A DNA stretch of 64,000 nucleotides from Enchytraeus crypticus (Eukaryota > Annelida > Clitellata > Enchytraeida > Enchytraeidae): NCBI GenBank assembly GCA_905160935.1, contig CAJHZI010000741.1:407501-471500 (forward strand), read 5' to 3'. Positions 1-13,117 of this stretch are shown in pieces; within the stretch, counting starts at the first letter, position 1; every line of letters begins with the position of its first letter. The position numbers and the translations under genes were made by a program. Below the pieces are notes generated by a model, which was not told the DNA's origin, did not search any database, and worked only from the letters and a program-made list of their open reading frames with translations.

Positions 1-179
1 TGTGCATGCTGTAAACGGCGACAAAGCACGTATATCCAATCCAACGTCAGAAATGGTATATAATTTGTAAATGCTTAGGCTTCTGAAAGTACTATAAAAT
101 TTTCTAATCCCGAGTCTAGGTCAACTGGGATTCAATGGAAGATGATGATGGTGGTGTATTTTATTTTATTTTAACACAG

Positions 180-338
180 GCTGGTGCTGTCTATAACTCA
201 CAGTGCTGTAACACCATTGCCACTGCAATCGAAACAAAATGTAAGGTTTCTCTCAACAGTTTTTGACAGAAGTGGTAATGGTTTCCTTGCTGCAGATCAT
301 CAGGGAAATGTTTTCCACTTTGATCTCATTAATAGCAG
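180..338 (+). CDS. TBC1D31: TBC1D31 exon, first WD40 segment
   Basis: Preceded by a T-rich acceptor (..ttttaacacag) and followed by donor gtaaac. The first base closes a codon and two bases are left at the end. Contains NVRFLSTVFDRSGNGFLAAD followed by HQGNVFHFDL, matching the vertebrate segment around GDHQGNIYVFDL. The start codon is not here: reading upstream in frame meets a stop at 172-174, so a splice is needed. Confidence 0.85.
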
Positions 339-3300
339 GTAAACCTAAATTTATTACATCTGACTGAACTTTGCTAACCTGTAGGCTGTCTAAGATCGAC
401 AGTGTGTGAGAGGAGAGAGTAAGAGAGAGAAGAGCGGGGATGACAGTGAGAGAAAATATGTTTAATAGCATATGAAATAAAGTAAAAGAATTATAAAAAA
501 GGTAGCAGGCATTATAGTGCATAATCAGCTATGTTGATATCTATCACTTTTTAATACCACATGTTTAAACCGTTAGGCAATTTAGACCATTTTCCATATG
601 ACCAGTCCAGTGATTGTCCGAGATTTTACTCTCAGATCAGCGTGGCTAGGATTCGAACCCACAAGGGTTCAATTCACCTCAGGATCTGTCATTTAAAACT
701 TCATAATATGAGATGGAAGAATCATAAGATAACATAAAAATAATTAACCAAGGCAAACTTAACGTACTACGAACTGTAAAGTCTAAGCATTTATTAAACT
801 GTAGAAGACAAAAACTGTAGTAGAAAACAATTTCAGCAGTTAAAAAAACAGTTAGATTATGAGAACATTGGAAATGTAATTTTTAGTTAATAATTTCTAG
901 CATTATCAAGTATAGTACAGGTCAAAATCTCTGTCTTCATCATTTACAAACCTTTACAGTTTATTCAGAGATTTCAAACTGTTTATTCATAGATTTGTTA
1001 GCAATGATTTTCTTAATTGATTCAACTAGAGTTAGTATTATTGTTTATCTAGTTATATTGATATTTAGCTGTAATAAATAATAGGATCATGTTTAAGGTT
1101 TAAGCTGATATTGAGGTCGCTGTGTAGTGACCCATTTTTGATGTTTAAGGTTTAAGCTGATATTGAGGTCAGGTCAGGTGCCTGGTTGTTTGGCCTTTTC
1201 CCTCTCTTGCCCTAATGAGTTCCTCATCTCCAATGCTGACTACTCTCTCAGCTGTTATGATAGTGGTTTGTAGTGGTTTACACTGCTTATTATTGGTGAT
1301 ACCAGTTATTACTGGTTTAAAATGTTATTACTTGCTGATGCTCTCAAGTACTGGCTGATACCAGTTATTACTGGTTTTGCAATGCTTTCACTGGTTAGTA
1401 CAGTTGGCTGATGCATTGTCTAGTTATTACTGCATTACACTGGTTATTGGTGTATGATGCTTGTTAGTACTGGCTGATACTGGTAAATGTGTGATTATTA
1501 CTGGTATAAGCTGGCTATTGTTGATTAGTGCTGGGTAGTACTGGCTAATACCAGTTATTACAGCTTTACACTGGTTTTTGATTGCTGATGTTGATTAGAA
1601 CTGGCTGATACTAGTTAATACTTGTTTAAACTGGTTTATGATAGCTGATGTTGGTTGGTATGCTAGTTACTAAGTACTGGTTTAAACTGATTCTTGATTG
1701 CTGCTGCTAGCTGGTACACGCTAATACTAATTATTACTGGTTTAAGTTAGTTTTTGCTTACAGATACTGGTTAATACTGACTGATACTAGTTAATACTGC
1801 CAGTGAATAAGATTGGTTTATACTGGCTAATACTGGTTAATACTGACTGATACTAGTTATTACTGCCAGTGAATAAGATTGGTTTATACTGACTAATACT
1901 GGTTAATACTGACTGATACTAGTTATTACTATCAGTGATTACCACTGGCTTATTGTAGCTAATACTGATTAGTACTGACAGTTCTATAGACTGATCAGTG
2001 TGACACAACATACAGGCTAAGATCAGTACAAAGTTTAGCGGAGGAGGCTTTTCGCTATTGTTTTGAGGCTTGTATTTGCGGATATGGTTTAGTACAGAAA
2101 AGTAACGATTGCAACTGGCTGCCATCTGGTAGAAATAGTTCAACAATTTTAGCTTTAATTTATCTCCTGTAGCTTCAGTATTCTTACTGCCAGGGAGGTA
2201 CCCATCATCAATATCACTACCAATTGTTATATGAATAACCACTATTATTTAGGATTTAGCATAAATTTGCTTTATATAAACTAAATTTTAAGTTATAAAG
2301 TTTATCATCATTTATTACAAAATTCACATAAATTCAGTACTAGTATACAAGTGTGTATTTAATTGAATGGCTGTGTATGTGTGTGTGTATAGAGAGCATA
2401 CAACTGGTGGATGTATGTGTGTGTAAAGAGAGCAGACAGCTGGTGGATGTATGTGTGTGTATAGAGAGCATACAACTGGTGGATGTATGTGTGTGTATAG
2501 AGAGCATACAACTGGTGGATGTATGTGTGTGTAAAGAGAGCAGACAGCTGGTGGATGTATGTGTGTGTATAGAGAGCATACAACTGGTGGATGTATGTGT
2601 GTGTATAGAGAGCATACAACTGGTGGATGTATGTGTGTGTAAAGAGAGCAGACAGCTGGTGGATGTATGTGTGTGTATAGAGAGCAGACAGCTGGTGGAT
2701 GTATGTGTGTGTATAGAGAGCATACAGCTGGTGGATGTATGTGTGTGTATAGAGAGCAGACAGCTGGTGGCATGTATGAGGGGCCACCAGTCTCTCATAT
2801 CTCATATATCGGTGGATAGCACTGGTGTGTATGCAGTCAGCTGTTCACTGGACACCGCTCAACTTTGGGATCTCAACACATTCCAGCGCAAGAGAAAACT
2901 CAATGTGAAGCAGGGCGTCGGCATTGTCAAGGTTACTTTATATATGGCGTTTTATGTTGAACTTTATTTCTTTCATAGTTGATTGACTGAGTGGTTATTG
3001 CATTAGCGGTTTGATAATTAAATAGTGTGTGAGTTTCAATGTGTGTGTTGTCCATAAATAGCTTTACTTATTGATGAATCATTGTACACAATGGTGTTGA
3101 ATGAAAGCTTGTAATTGGATGATACTCGGGTGATGTTGAATGAATGCTTGTGATTGGTTGATACTCAGGTGATGTTTATCCCGGGCACCACTCAACTGTT
3201 GACGTGTTTTAAGGACGACTCATTGTTTGTGTGGGATAGTGAAACTCTGCAGTGTTTGTATGAGCTACACACTACAGCCTCTGATACAGTGCTACCTAGT

Positions 3301-5090
3301 AGCAATAGAAAAACTCCCTCATTCAAGACATTCGCTATTTCTGGGTATGATAAACTTCTGTTCAACTTTGTACAAAATTCGTATGAGGTTGTGCAATGTT
3401 TGTTACATTTTATTCAACGTTGTACCAGTTTCACGATGTTCACATGATGTACTAGTATCTACACTGTTTGTTAACATAACGTTACTATTTTACTAGTGTT
3501 TTGAGTTCAACGTTGTATTAGTATAGATAGCAGTGTTCACATGAGGCTCTGCGCTGAAAAGATCTCGACCATCAATCTCTTGAGCTAACCGGATATCTTT
3601 CTTACTTATCCTGACATCAGGCGTACTTCAGGATTTTTAATGAAGCACTCCTCCATGATTTCTCCAGTCTTACTCCATGATTTCTCAGTGTTACTCCATG
3701 ATTCCTCCAGTCTTACTCAACTTCATGATTCCTCCAGTCTTACTCCATGATTCCTCCAGTCTTACTGTATGATTCCTTCAGTCTTACTCCATGATTCCTC
3801 CAGTCTTACTCCATGATTCCTCAAGTCTTATTCCATGATTCCTCCAGTCTTACTCCATGATTCCTCCAGTCTTACTCCATGATTCCTCAAGTCTTACTCC
3901 ATGATTCCTCCAGTCTTACTCATGATTCCTCTAGTTTATTGAATTGGAGAAATTATGGAATCAGCCTAGAGGAATTATGAATACAATGTAATACAATGCA
4001 ATGAAGATGTAAAGTTTGATCCCTTGCTCAAAGGCGATGTAAGGAACGTCTCAAGCGGAACATACTACTACTTGCAGTTCAATAGTCAATACCACCCAAT
4101 GCACTAGTAAATGTACAGTCCTAAGAGAAAGAAAGATCAATAACAGCGCAGTTAGTCTGAGAGGGGCTTACCTCAGACTTCTTGTCTACATTTGAGAACC
4201 TAGCTAACTCACATACACGAACCTATGCTGTACTTACACTGTCTGACAGGTTCAAGACGTAAATTGTTCAGCTTGTTATCATTGTCAACTTTGCTTTGAT
4301 TGAGCATATCCTCCTAAGTGATCTCCTTGCTGTTGTTGTTGTTGTTGCTGTACAGCTACGGTGTTGACACTGATCTCCCTCCTAATGCTGCCAATGTCGT
4401 AGATAATTAGTGTGTGAAATAGACCTTAAATGTGTGCTGTCGTGTTGTAAGAGGTAATTAAATGCTAGTGCAGGAAGACTACTTAAAAATCACTTCTCTA
4501 ATTTGCAAAAATCAAGTCTACATCAATGTTATTTAAATCAAATAGCTTCATTCTAGATTCATGTAAAACCTTGACCCTTTTGATTTAGTGTCTTCTAGAT
4601 CAACGTTATGTAGTCTTTTTGTAGGAATATTGTAGGACCTTGTCATGGACCTATCTTTTTTGTTGGATCAGTGTTTAAGAATTTGCATCTCTATGCTTCT
4701 GATTTTATGCACAGAGATGGACAGCTGTTGGTGGGTGCAGGAAGGTCAAGGTTTGTTTATGTGTGGTTGCTAAGCAGCCGGTTGTTACTAAGGGTGATAG
4801 AACTGGAGCTGAGTGTGACATGTGTCAATCAAGTGGAGCTGATACCAGATCTTTTCAGCAGTGGCTGTCAGGTAAGCACTATGTCTGGTGAGCACTGTGC
4901 CTGTCAGGTAAGCACTATGTCTGGTGAGCACTGTGCCTGTCAGGTAAGCATTATGTCAGGTTTGCACTGTGCCTGTCAGGTAATATAATCAGAGTGCCTG
5001 TTAGGTAAGCACTGCTGTGCTGTGCTGTTCACTTAACCGGTCAGTTAAACTCTGTTAGGTAGCTGCATAAAAAATAAGGGACCAATTGCG

Positions 5091-5167
<77 letters not shown>

Positions 5168-5999
5168 TGTCACCAGTAGTTCAGAACGCACATGCTTCTC
5201 TGCTGTAAGTCTAGTGTGAAATAGAGATTGACTGAGAAAAGAACCATGACAGTCTGTTACTTGTCAGCTAGACCAGTCTGAACGCACTGTAGTGTAGAAT
5301 ATTGCAGAGTGCAAATGCACCCTGGTGTAGAATATTGCAGAGTGTGAATGCATCCTAGTGTAATGTATTGCAGAGTGTGAATGCATCTTAGTGTAATGTA
5401 TTGCAGAGTGTGAATGCTATCTAGTGTAATGTATTGCAGAGTGTGAATGCATCCTAGTGTAATGTATTGCAGAGTGTGAATGCATCTTAGTGTAATGTAT
5501 TGCAGAGTGTGAATGCTTCCTAGTGTAATGTACTGTAGAGTGTGAATGCATCCTAGTGTAATGTACTGCAGAGTGTGAATGCATCCTAGTGTAATGTATT
5601 GCAGAGTGTGAATGCATCCTAGTGTAATGTATTGCAGATTGTGAATGCATCCTAGTGTAATGTACTTCAGAGTGTGAATGCATCCTAGTGTAATGTATTG
5701 CAGAGTGTGAATGCATCCTAGTGTAATGTACTGCAGAGTGTGAATGCATGAATGTATTGCAGAGTGTGAATGCATCCTAGTGTAATGTATTGCAGAGTGT
5801 GAATGCACTGTAGTGCAGAGTATTGTGGAGTGTGAATACACTGTGGCATAGAGTATTGCCGAGTTTGGAAAAAGGGAGAAGACAAAAATTGCTGAAATGT
5901 TTACATTTTTAAAGGCTCTGGACGTATTGTTCTAGGCTCAAGACGTATTGCTAAAGGCTATATATGAATTTTTAAAGGCTTTACACATTCTGTTACAGG

Positions 6000-6075
<76 letters not shown>

Positions 6076-9000
6076 TGTTATAGATATATACATATTGTTT
6101 TAGACAATTCATGTATTGTTATAAGATATACAACAATTGATATAGGCTATTATATGCGTATTGTTATACTCTATCCACATATTGTTTATCTGTGCACTAA
6201 ATTTATATTATATAATACTTAAGTGACTAAATTATGGAAGAATGGATTAATTACTTGATTAGTTAATTTAATGTTTGAATAATTGACTGATTGATTAATT
6301 GACTGATAGATTAATTGATTGATTCATTGATTAATTGAATGATTGATTTAACGCAGACACTGCTGGTACTGACTCAGGACGGGCTGGTACGAGGTTTGAA
6401 CCTGCAGAGCTATGAGGAGGTGTTTAGGTTAGGAGCCGGGGACTCTAGCCACAGGGCCATGTCTATGTGTGTGTCTGCAACAGGGCGACATCTGCTGTGT
6501 ATAACAGACCACGGGGATATCAATCTGTATGATATGAGTGTGGTCAATGGGGCTAGTCTTAACAAGGTATCCAAGATAATAATAATAATAATAAGCGAAA
6601 GACATCTTTTCTTTGGCGAAGGCTTTCCATGACTTTGCAAAGATTTAAAATGGTTAATACCGGGTGTCTGCTTCAACAATTCTTTTAAGCCGATTGATGA
6701 CCTCGAGTATCCGGGCGGCGATTCAGCACGTATTGCTTGAATCGTTTTTATCAAACCCCAGGTTCTTTACACCGGGGTAAAAAAAAATATAATCATAATA
6801 ATAATAAAGATTTAACGTCCGTTTCCTCATACAAGGTTGATGTCAGGGACGTCTCCCCCCCATCACATGTCACTGCAAATCGATTCACCTCAAACGATCT
6901 GAAATAACATGTTCTGAAGAGAAGGAAAAAGAGCCTAAATGGTGCCGGTCCGGTGAGGTGATAAAAAACAGTCAGGCAAGATGTAAAAGTCTACGGTGGG
7001 AAGAGATGGTTTTTCAACCTACAACGGAAAGTGGAAGTAGTAGAACATGAGCGAAGATCAGGAGGCAGAGAGCTCCAAACGGTAGGAGCGGAGAAAATAA
7101 ATGAACGTCTACCTAACGAAGTGAGAATTTGATATGATATGATACAATGTAATATATTACAATACAATACTGCACAATACAGTGCAGTGCAATACAGTAC
7201 AGTAAATGCACTGCAACACAATACATAAATACTATACAATACCAATAAATACAATAAAATACAAAAAATATCATGAAATGCAGAGAAAACAATACAATAC
7301 AAACTATACAATACGCGGAAATACAGTGCATATCTTTGCAGTACAATACTGACAATAATGGTAATACTGACGAAGTAGTATGAAACAATAGTGCGTTATT
7401 ATTGAATACTGAGATACCACTTAGATGTTATGTATGTATCTATCATTTAGGTGATTGTATTATTGCAGACACCTGCTCCACTTGTTAAGCTTCAAAAAAC
7501 TTACAAAATGACTGATCATACTCCTAACTCTACTGTATCACTGAGTGCAAGGTCACAGCTAAGTAGGTCAAGGTCATTGAGATCTGCCCTCGAGGACAGC
7601 AAGGAATTACCGCAGGAAATTCCAGAAAAGATCAGCATTGCACGGCTACTGGCTATACTGAAAGAATTTGGAGAATACCCGGCTAAATATCGGTAATTTT
7701 CCTTTCTATTCTAGTCAAAATTGTAAATATTGTTGTGTTTAAGTAGCTTGTTATTTTCCTTGATATTTAACAAATATTGTAGAAAAAACCATTTGAAATT
7801 GTCCTGTCAAACTTTTTAAGATAGGTACAAAATTGTTATGCTTTAGAGATTTTACAGAATCCTTTATTGTCAGAATTAAGATTGCTTAATAAGCAACGTA
7901 AAAATGGCTTCTTCAGCTAAATTCATCTTGCACATCTCAACAACTGCATAGTGGTGGCTGTTGTATTTTGAACTATGTTGCTAGAATCTCTAGAAAGAAC
8001 CCTTAAACCAAAATCATTATAATCATCATCTTCTTTTGTATCCTGTTTAACTTGGGTTGGGATTAGAAAATTTTGTAGCAATTTCTTGAGCCTACATACT
8101 CATCAACGAATACCTTTTCTGACGTCGTTTTGGTTTAGAGTGCTTTGTCGCTTTTTACGACACGTGCAGTCGACGTTGGTCTACTCTTCACAACCCGAAC
8201 ACAACACGGGTAGGGCACCCGTAAATTATGAAAGAGATGTCTCAAAAAAGATCTTCATGGTATTTGGGAGGATATATCCCAGTATTCAATGCAGAAATTC
8301 ATTCTGGCTTTTGAGAAGCTGATGGGCGTCACACTGAGAGTCTTCTTAAATATACTCTCTTTATATCATCTCTAAACAGCATTACGAATGTTTATATGAC
8401 GCGATCTGTTGAAGTGTATTTGACAACACTGAAGCCTACGTGTGTATCATTGTATTGTACGTACGTGCGTACATACGTATGTATATATGTATGTACGTAC
8501 GTATGTATGTCTGTGTGTATGTATACATATGTACGTGTATATATGTATGTATGTGTGTATGTATACATATGTACATGTGTATCTGTATATGTATGTATGT
8601 GTGTATGTATACATATGTATTTATTTGCGTATGTATGCTTATGTATATGCGTATATGTGTGTATGTGTGCATGTTCTAGCATGTTCATATGGCGCACTCT
8701 GTTGAGGCTACCAGACAACACTGAGGCCTATGCAGCTCTGGTTGATAAGGGAATTCACCCAGCCTTCACTCAGCTGCATCAGAGTTACCCCGTCAAGAGC
8801 AGAAAACTGCTGCGTGTACTACAGAGGTTAGTTACTGTGCATGTGTGTGTGTGTGTGTGGGTGTGTGTGTGTGCGAGTGTGATTGTGTGTGTATTCTAGA
8901 ACCGAACACTTCTGGATGTGCTACAGAGGTTATTTACTGTGCGTGTGTGTGAGTGTGTGTGTGTATGTGTGTGTGTGCGTGTGTGTGGTGTGTTTGTGTG

Positions 9001-12000
9001 TGTGAGTGTGTGTGTATGTGTGTGTGTGTGTGTGTGTGAATGTGTGTTTGTTCTAGAACTGAACACTTCTGCATGAGCTACAGATGTTGGCTGCACCTTG
9101 TACATGTCCACTGATCGGGTAAAACCCTAAGTTTTTTATACAGGTCAGGATTTTGTTTCAGTCAGGTTTTTATCGTATGTTTATCATATTTTTTCTTTGC
9201 ATATTCCCGGTATATACTCTCTGAGTTTTTGTAGAATGTCTATGTTCCATAACATAGCAGAGCTCCTTATGTGACTACTGAACTATTTACCTGGGAGCGG
9301 ACCTGACATCATTTTATTTTCCTCCATTTTAATTTAATCGCAACATTTATGTGAAAATGGAGCATTATATACCATTTTAAATTTGTTTACCATTTGTTTT
9401 ATCTTATATTTGTATTTTTTGTAAGTTTCTACTTCTGATTAATTTTGTCTCCAATATGAATATTATATTATATAGGGTTTTATCGCTGCTCGCTCATTGG
9501 TCGGCTATTTTTGGAGAGACGGACTATTTGCCAATGCTCGTCTTCCCATTCGTAAAAATTTTCCAAAACAATCAACTCAGCTGCTTCGAGATCCTCGCAA
9601 CTCTAATGGGTCAGTTCTCTCACTCCCTATCAATCAATCAATCAACAAGTTTATCAGTTGAATTATAGAGCAGTCAATCTGTCAATAAGTCTATCAGTTA
9701 ATCAGTCAAGCAATAAATCTATATGATTGAATCAACTGTAGGTGTGAAAATTGGTGGGAGAAACATCAACAAACTGAGGTATGCGGATGACACCACTCTC
9801 CCCGCGGAGAGCAGGGAAGGTCTGGAACAATTGATATTAAAGGTTAAAGAAGAAAGCAAAAAAGCTGGTTTGTTCCTCAACATTAAGAAAACCAAGATCA
9901 TGACAACTGATATTGCTGAAACCAAAATCAGAATTGACAATGAAGGTATTGAGACAGTCAACGATTTCGTCTTTCTTGGTTCTAAAATTGTCCGTGACGG
10001 AGAAACAAAGATAAAAAGAAAAGATAAAATCAAAGATAAAAGACTAGAGATAAAAAGGCGGATAGCAATGGGGCGCACTGCGATGACTGGCATGATGAAA
10101 ATTTGGAAGAATAAAGACATAAGCCTCGTTACCAAATGCAGGATAGTCAATGCGAAAGTCTTCGCAATTGCCACCTATGGATGCGAAAGTTGGACGCTAA
10201 AAAAGGCGGATAGAAGGAGAATCGACGCTTTCGAGCTTTGGTGTTGGAGACGCGTGTTACGAGTCTAAACGGCTAAAGTTAACAATAGAGAGGTGCTAGA
10301 TCGCATAAAACCAAGTATTTCTCTTGATGGGAAGATCACAAAGCAAAGGTTGTCATACTTTGGACATGTCATGCGAGCGAGTTCAATTGAGAAATCAATT
10401 GTGCTAGGACTTGTCAGTGGAAAAGGAGGAAAGGTCGCCAAAGAACGCGTTGGCTTGATACTGTAGAATTTGACCTCAACACCAGCATAGCGGATTTGAG
10501 GGAGGCGGTAAGAAATCGTGATACATGGAGACAGATAGTTCATAAATTGTCCAAGAGTCGGCTTCGACTGAATGGATAACTTATCATCATCAATAAATCT
10601 ATTCTCCTATTAACTACAACATAATATCCATTGTTACTGATTGATGGGTAGATGATTGATTGATATTTTGTTTGATTGATTCATTCATTGAGTGTTTGAT
10701 AAATTCGTTCATTCATTTAGTCATTGATTGACTAGTTTGATAGATATAGATGGATGGATGGATGGATGGATGGATGGATGGATTTATTTATTTATTTATT
10801 GATAGATTGATAGATAGATTGAAAGATTGAAAGATTGATAGATTGATTGGTAGATAGATAGGATAGATAGATTGATTGATTGATTGATTGATCGATTGAT
10901 TGATTGATTCATTGATTTATTGATTCGTACATTTATTGATTCATTGAATAATTGACTTATTGATTGATGGATTGATTGACTGACTGATTAATTGATTAAT
11001 ACAGTTAACTGGTGCAGCCACTGGTTTGAATATTTTCCCAATCCTCCTCTCAACGTTCTCTCAGTGGTGGAGAATCTGTTGTCCCATAGAGACGTGCAGC
11101 TGTTCCAACACCTCGTCCATCACAACATCACGTCACAGGTTATTACATCTCTCGTCCATCACAACATCACATCACAGGTTATTACATCTCTCGTCCATCA
11201 CAACATCACATCACAGGTTATTACATCTCTCGTTCATCACAACATCACGTCACAGGTTATTACATCTCTCGTCCATCACAACATCACGTCACAGGTTATT
11301 ACATCTCTCGTCCATCACAACATCACGTCACAGGTTATGACATCTCTCGTCCATCACAATATCACGTCACAGGTTATGACATCTCTCGTCCATCACAACA
11401 TCACATCACAGGTTATTACATCTCTCGTCCATCACAACATCACATCACAGGTTATTTATTGCTCTAGATTTTAGTATTCTATATTTTAGTATTCTATTGA
11501 TTGCTCTAGATTTTAGTAAAGCTTTTGACACTGTCAGACATTCGCACATGCTTGATAAATTTAGCTCACTAGACATACCAAGCCCTGTAACGAAATGGAT
11601 TGCTAGTTTTTTAACTAATCGCTCTCATCAGACAATTTTTGACGGTCATACTTCTTCTTGTGCAACAATTAATGCTAGTGTAGTTCAAGGCTCTGCCATT
11701 GGACCTCCTGCTTTCATTGTTACTGCATCAGATCTCAAGACTTTGAGTAAATCAAACGTGCTACTTAAATATGCTGACGACACATACTTAATTGTGCCTG
11801 CATCCAATATTCATCTAACAGAAGTCGAACTTACCCATATTGAAGATTGGGCCAAAATTAACAATCTAAAATTAAATAGAATAAAATCTAAAGAAATTAT
11901 ATTTCACTCCCCAAATAATAAGAGGCAGGCTTCTGCAGCCGCTCATCTTGAAGGCATAGAACGCGTGTCAGATATGAAATGTTTGGGTGTTACAATTTCC

Positions 12001-12823
12001 TCCAATTTTTCTTTTTCTACTCACATAAATAATCTCTTATACTCAAGTTCCAGCAATATTTTTGCTTTGTATAGTCTACGCACTAAAGGACTATCCAACG
12101 AACTCATTCAGAGAGTATTTCAAGCATCTACATTAAATAGGCTTCTCTACGCATCCCAATTCTGGTGGGGTTTTACCACTGTGGACGATAGAAAGAGGCC
12201 TGAAGCTTTTTTGAGACGAGCAAAAAAAGGCAAATTTCTGCAACTTGGAATCCAGTTTTGAAGATTTGTGTGCTTCAGCTGATTATAAACTTTTTAATAA
12301 TGTACATAGTGATAGCGCCCATCTATTTACCCCGCTTTTGCCTCCACTTTCCTATCACCCATATCTAACTAGAAGAAACGTTGCTGGTAGAAATTTCACA
12401 CTTCCTACTAAACGAAATAGTTTAAGTGACAAGAACTTTATTACCAGTATTATACTTGAAGATGCTAGAAATTATTAACTTTTAACTTACAATGCCTACC
12501 CGTTTATTTTTAAACTGCTGAAATTGTTTTCTACTACTGTTTAATAATGCTTAGATAGCTATATGTGACTTTAGAACTCTTAAAGTAGGATAAGTTTGCC
12601 TTGGTCAATATTTTTAATGTTATCTTATTATTTTCAATCTTGTATTTTTGATTTTCTGCCCGTATCTGATGCATTGCTATGTTATCTGTCATATTGTTAC
12701 AGTCTGCGGTTTGTCAGATTGATTATGGAAATAAAAGGAATAGATTATTATTATTATATATTATGTATATTTTCTTTTTCTTTCTTCTGCTCTTACTGAT
12801 GACCGTTTATATAAATATATAAG

Positions 12824-12896
<73 letters not shown>

Positions 12897-13062
12897 CATC
12901 ATCATCCTCCCTTGAATCCCAGTTTAACTAGGGTCGGGATACGAATAGAGTGTCTCAAATCCTCTCTCTCTCCTACATCACACCACCAGCCAATCCCCTA
13001 TTTGAGAATTTTCCGTATATATAATATATATAGATATATATAATGTATATAATACATATACA

Positions 13063-13117
<55 letters not shown>

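Larger units (their letters stand above)
339..2389 (+). other. Intron 1: dispersed repeats, no exon recognised
   Basis: Holds a SINE-like copy (511-705), a retroelement 3' tail (719-855), a degenerate ACTGGTTAATACTG repeat field (about 1200-1990) and unassigned sequence. The WD40 exon expected here (vertebrate CTALAFN...ALADYSIKCF) was looked for and not seen. Confidence 0.6.

Noticed and set aside
120..180. First TBC1D31 coding exon at atggaagatgatgatgg
   Set aside because: The intron left before 180 would be about 30 nt and the phase does not match.
2324..2805. Long minus-strand ORFs with CSLYTHIHPPAV-type repeats
   Set aside because: Produced by the 36-bp minisatellite, whose length is a multiple of three; no conserved domain or start context.
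5257..5841. 194-aa minus ORF of CIHTLQYITLG repeats
   Set aside because: Pure 33-bp tandem array inside a TBC1D31 intron.
9723..10265. Active retrotransposon gene
   Set aside because: No endonuclease part, a stop at 10266 and a frameshift downstream.
11112..11458. CRISPR-like array
   Set aside because: Units are head-to-tail with no spacers, and the genome is eukaryotic.
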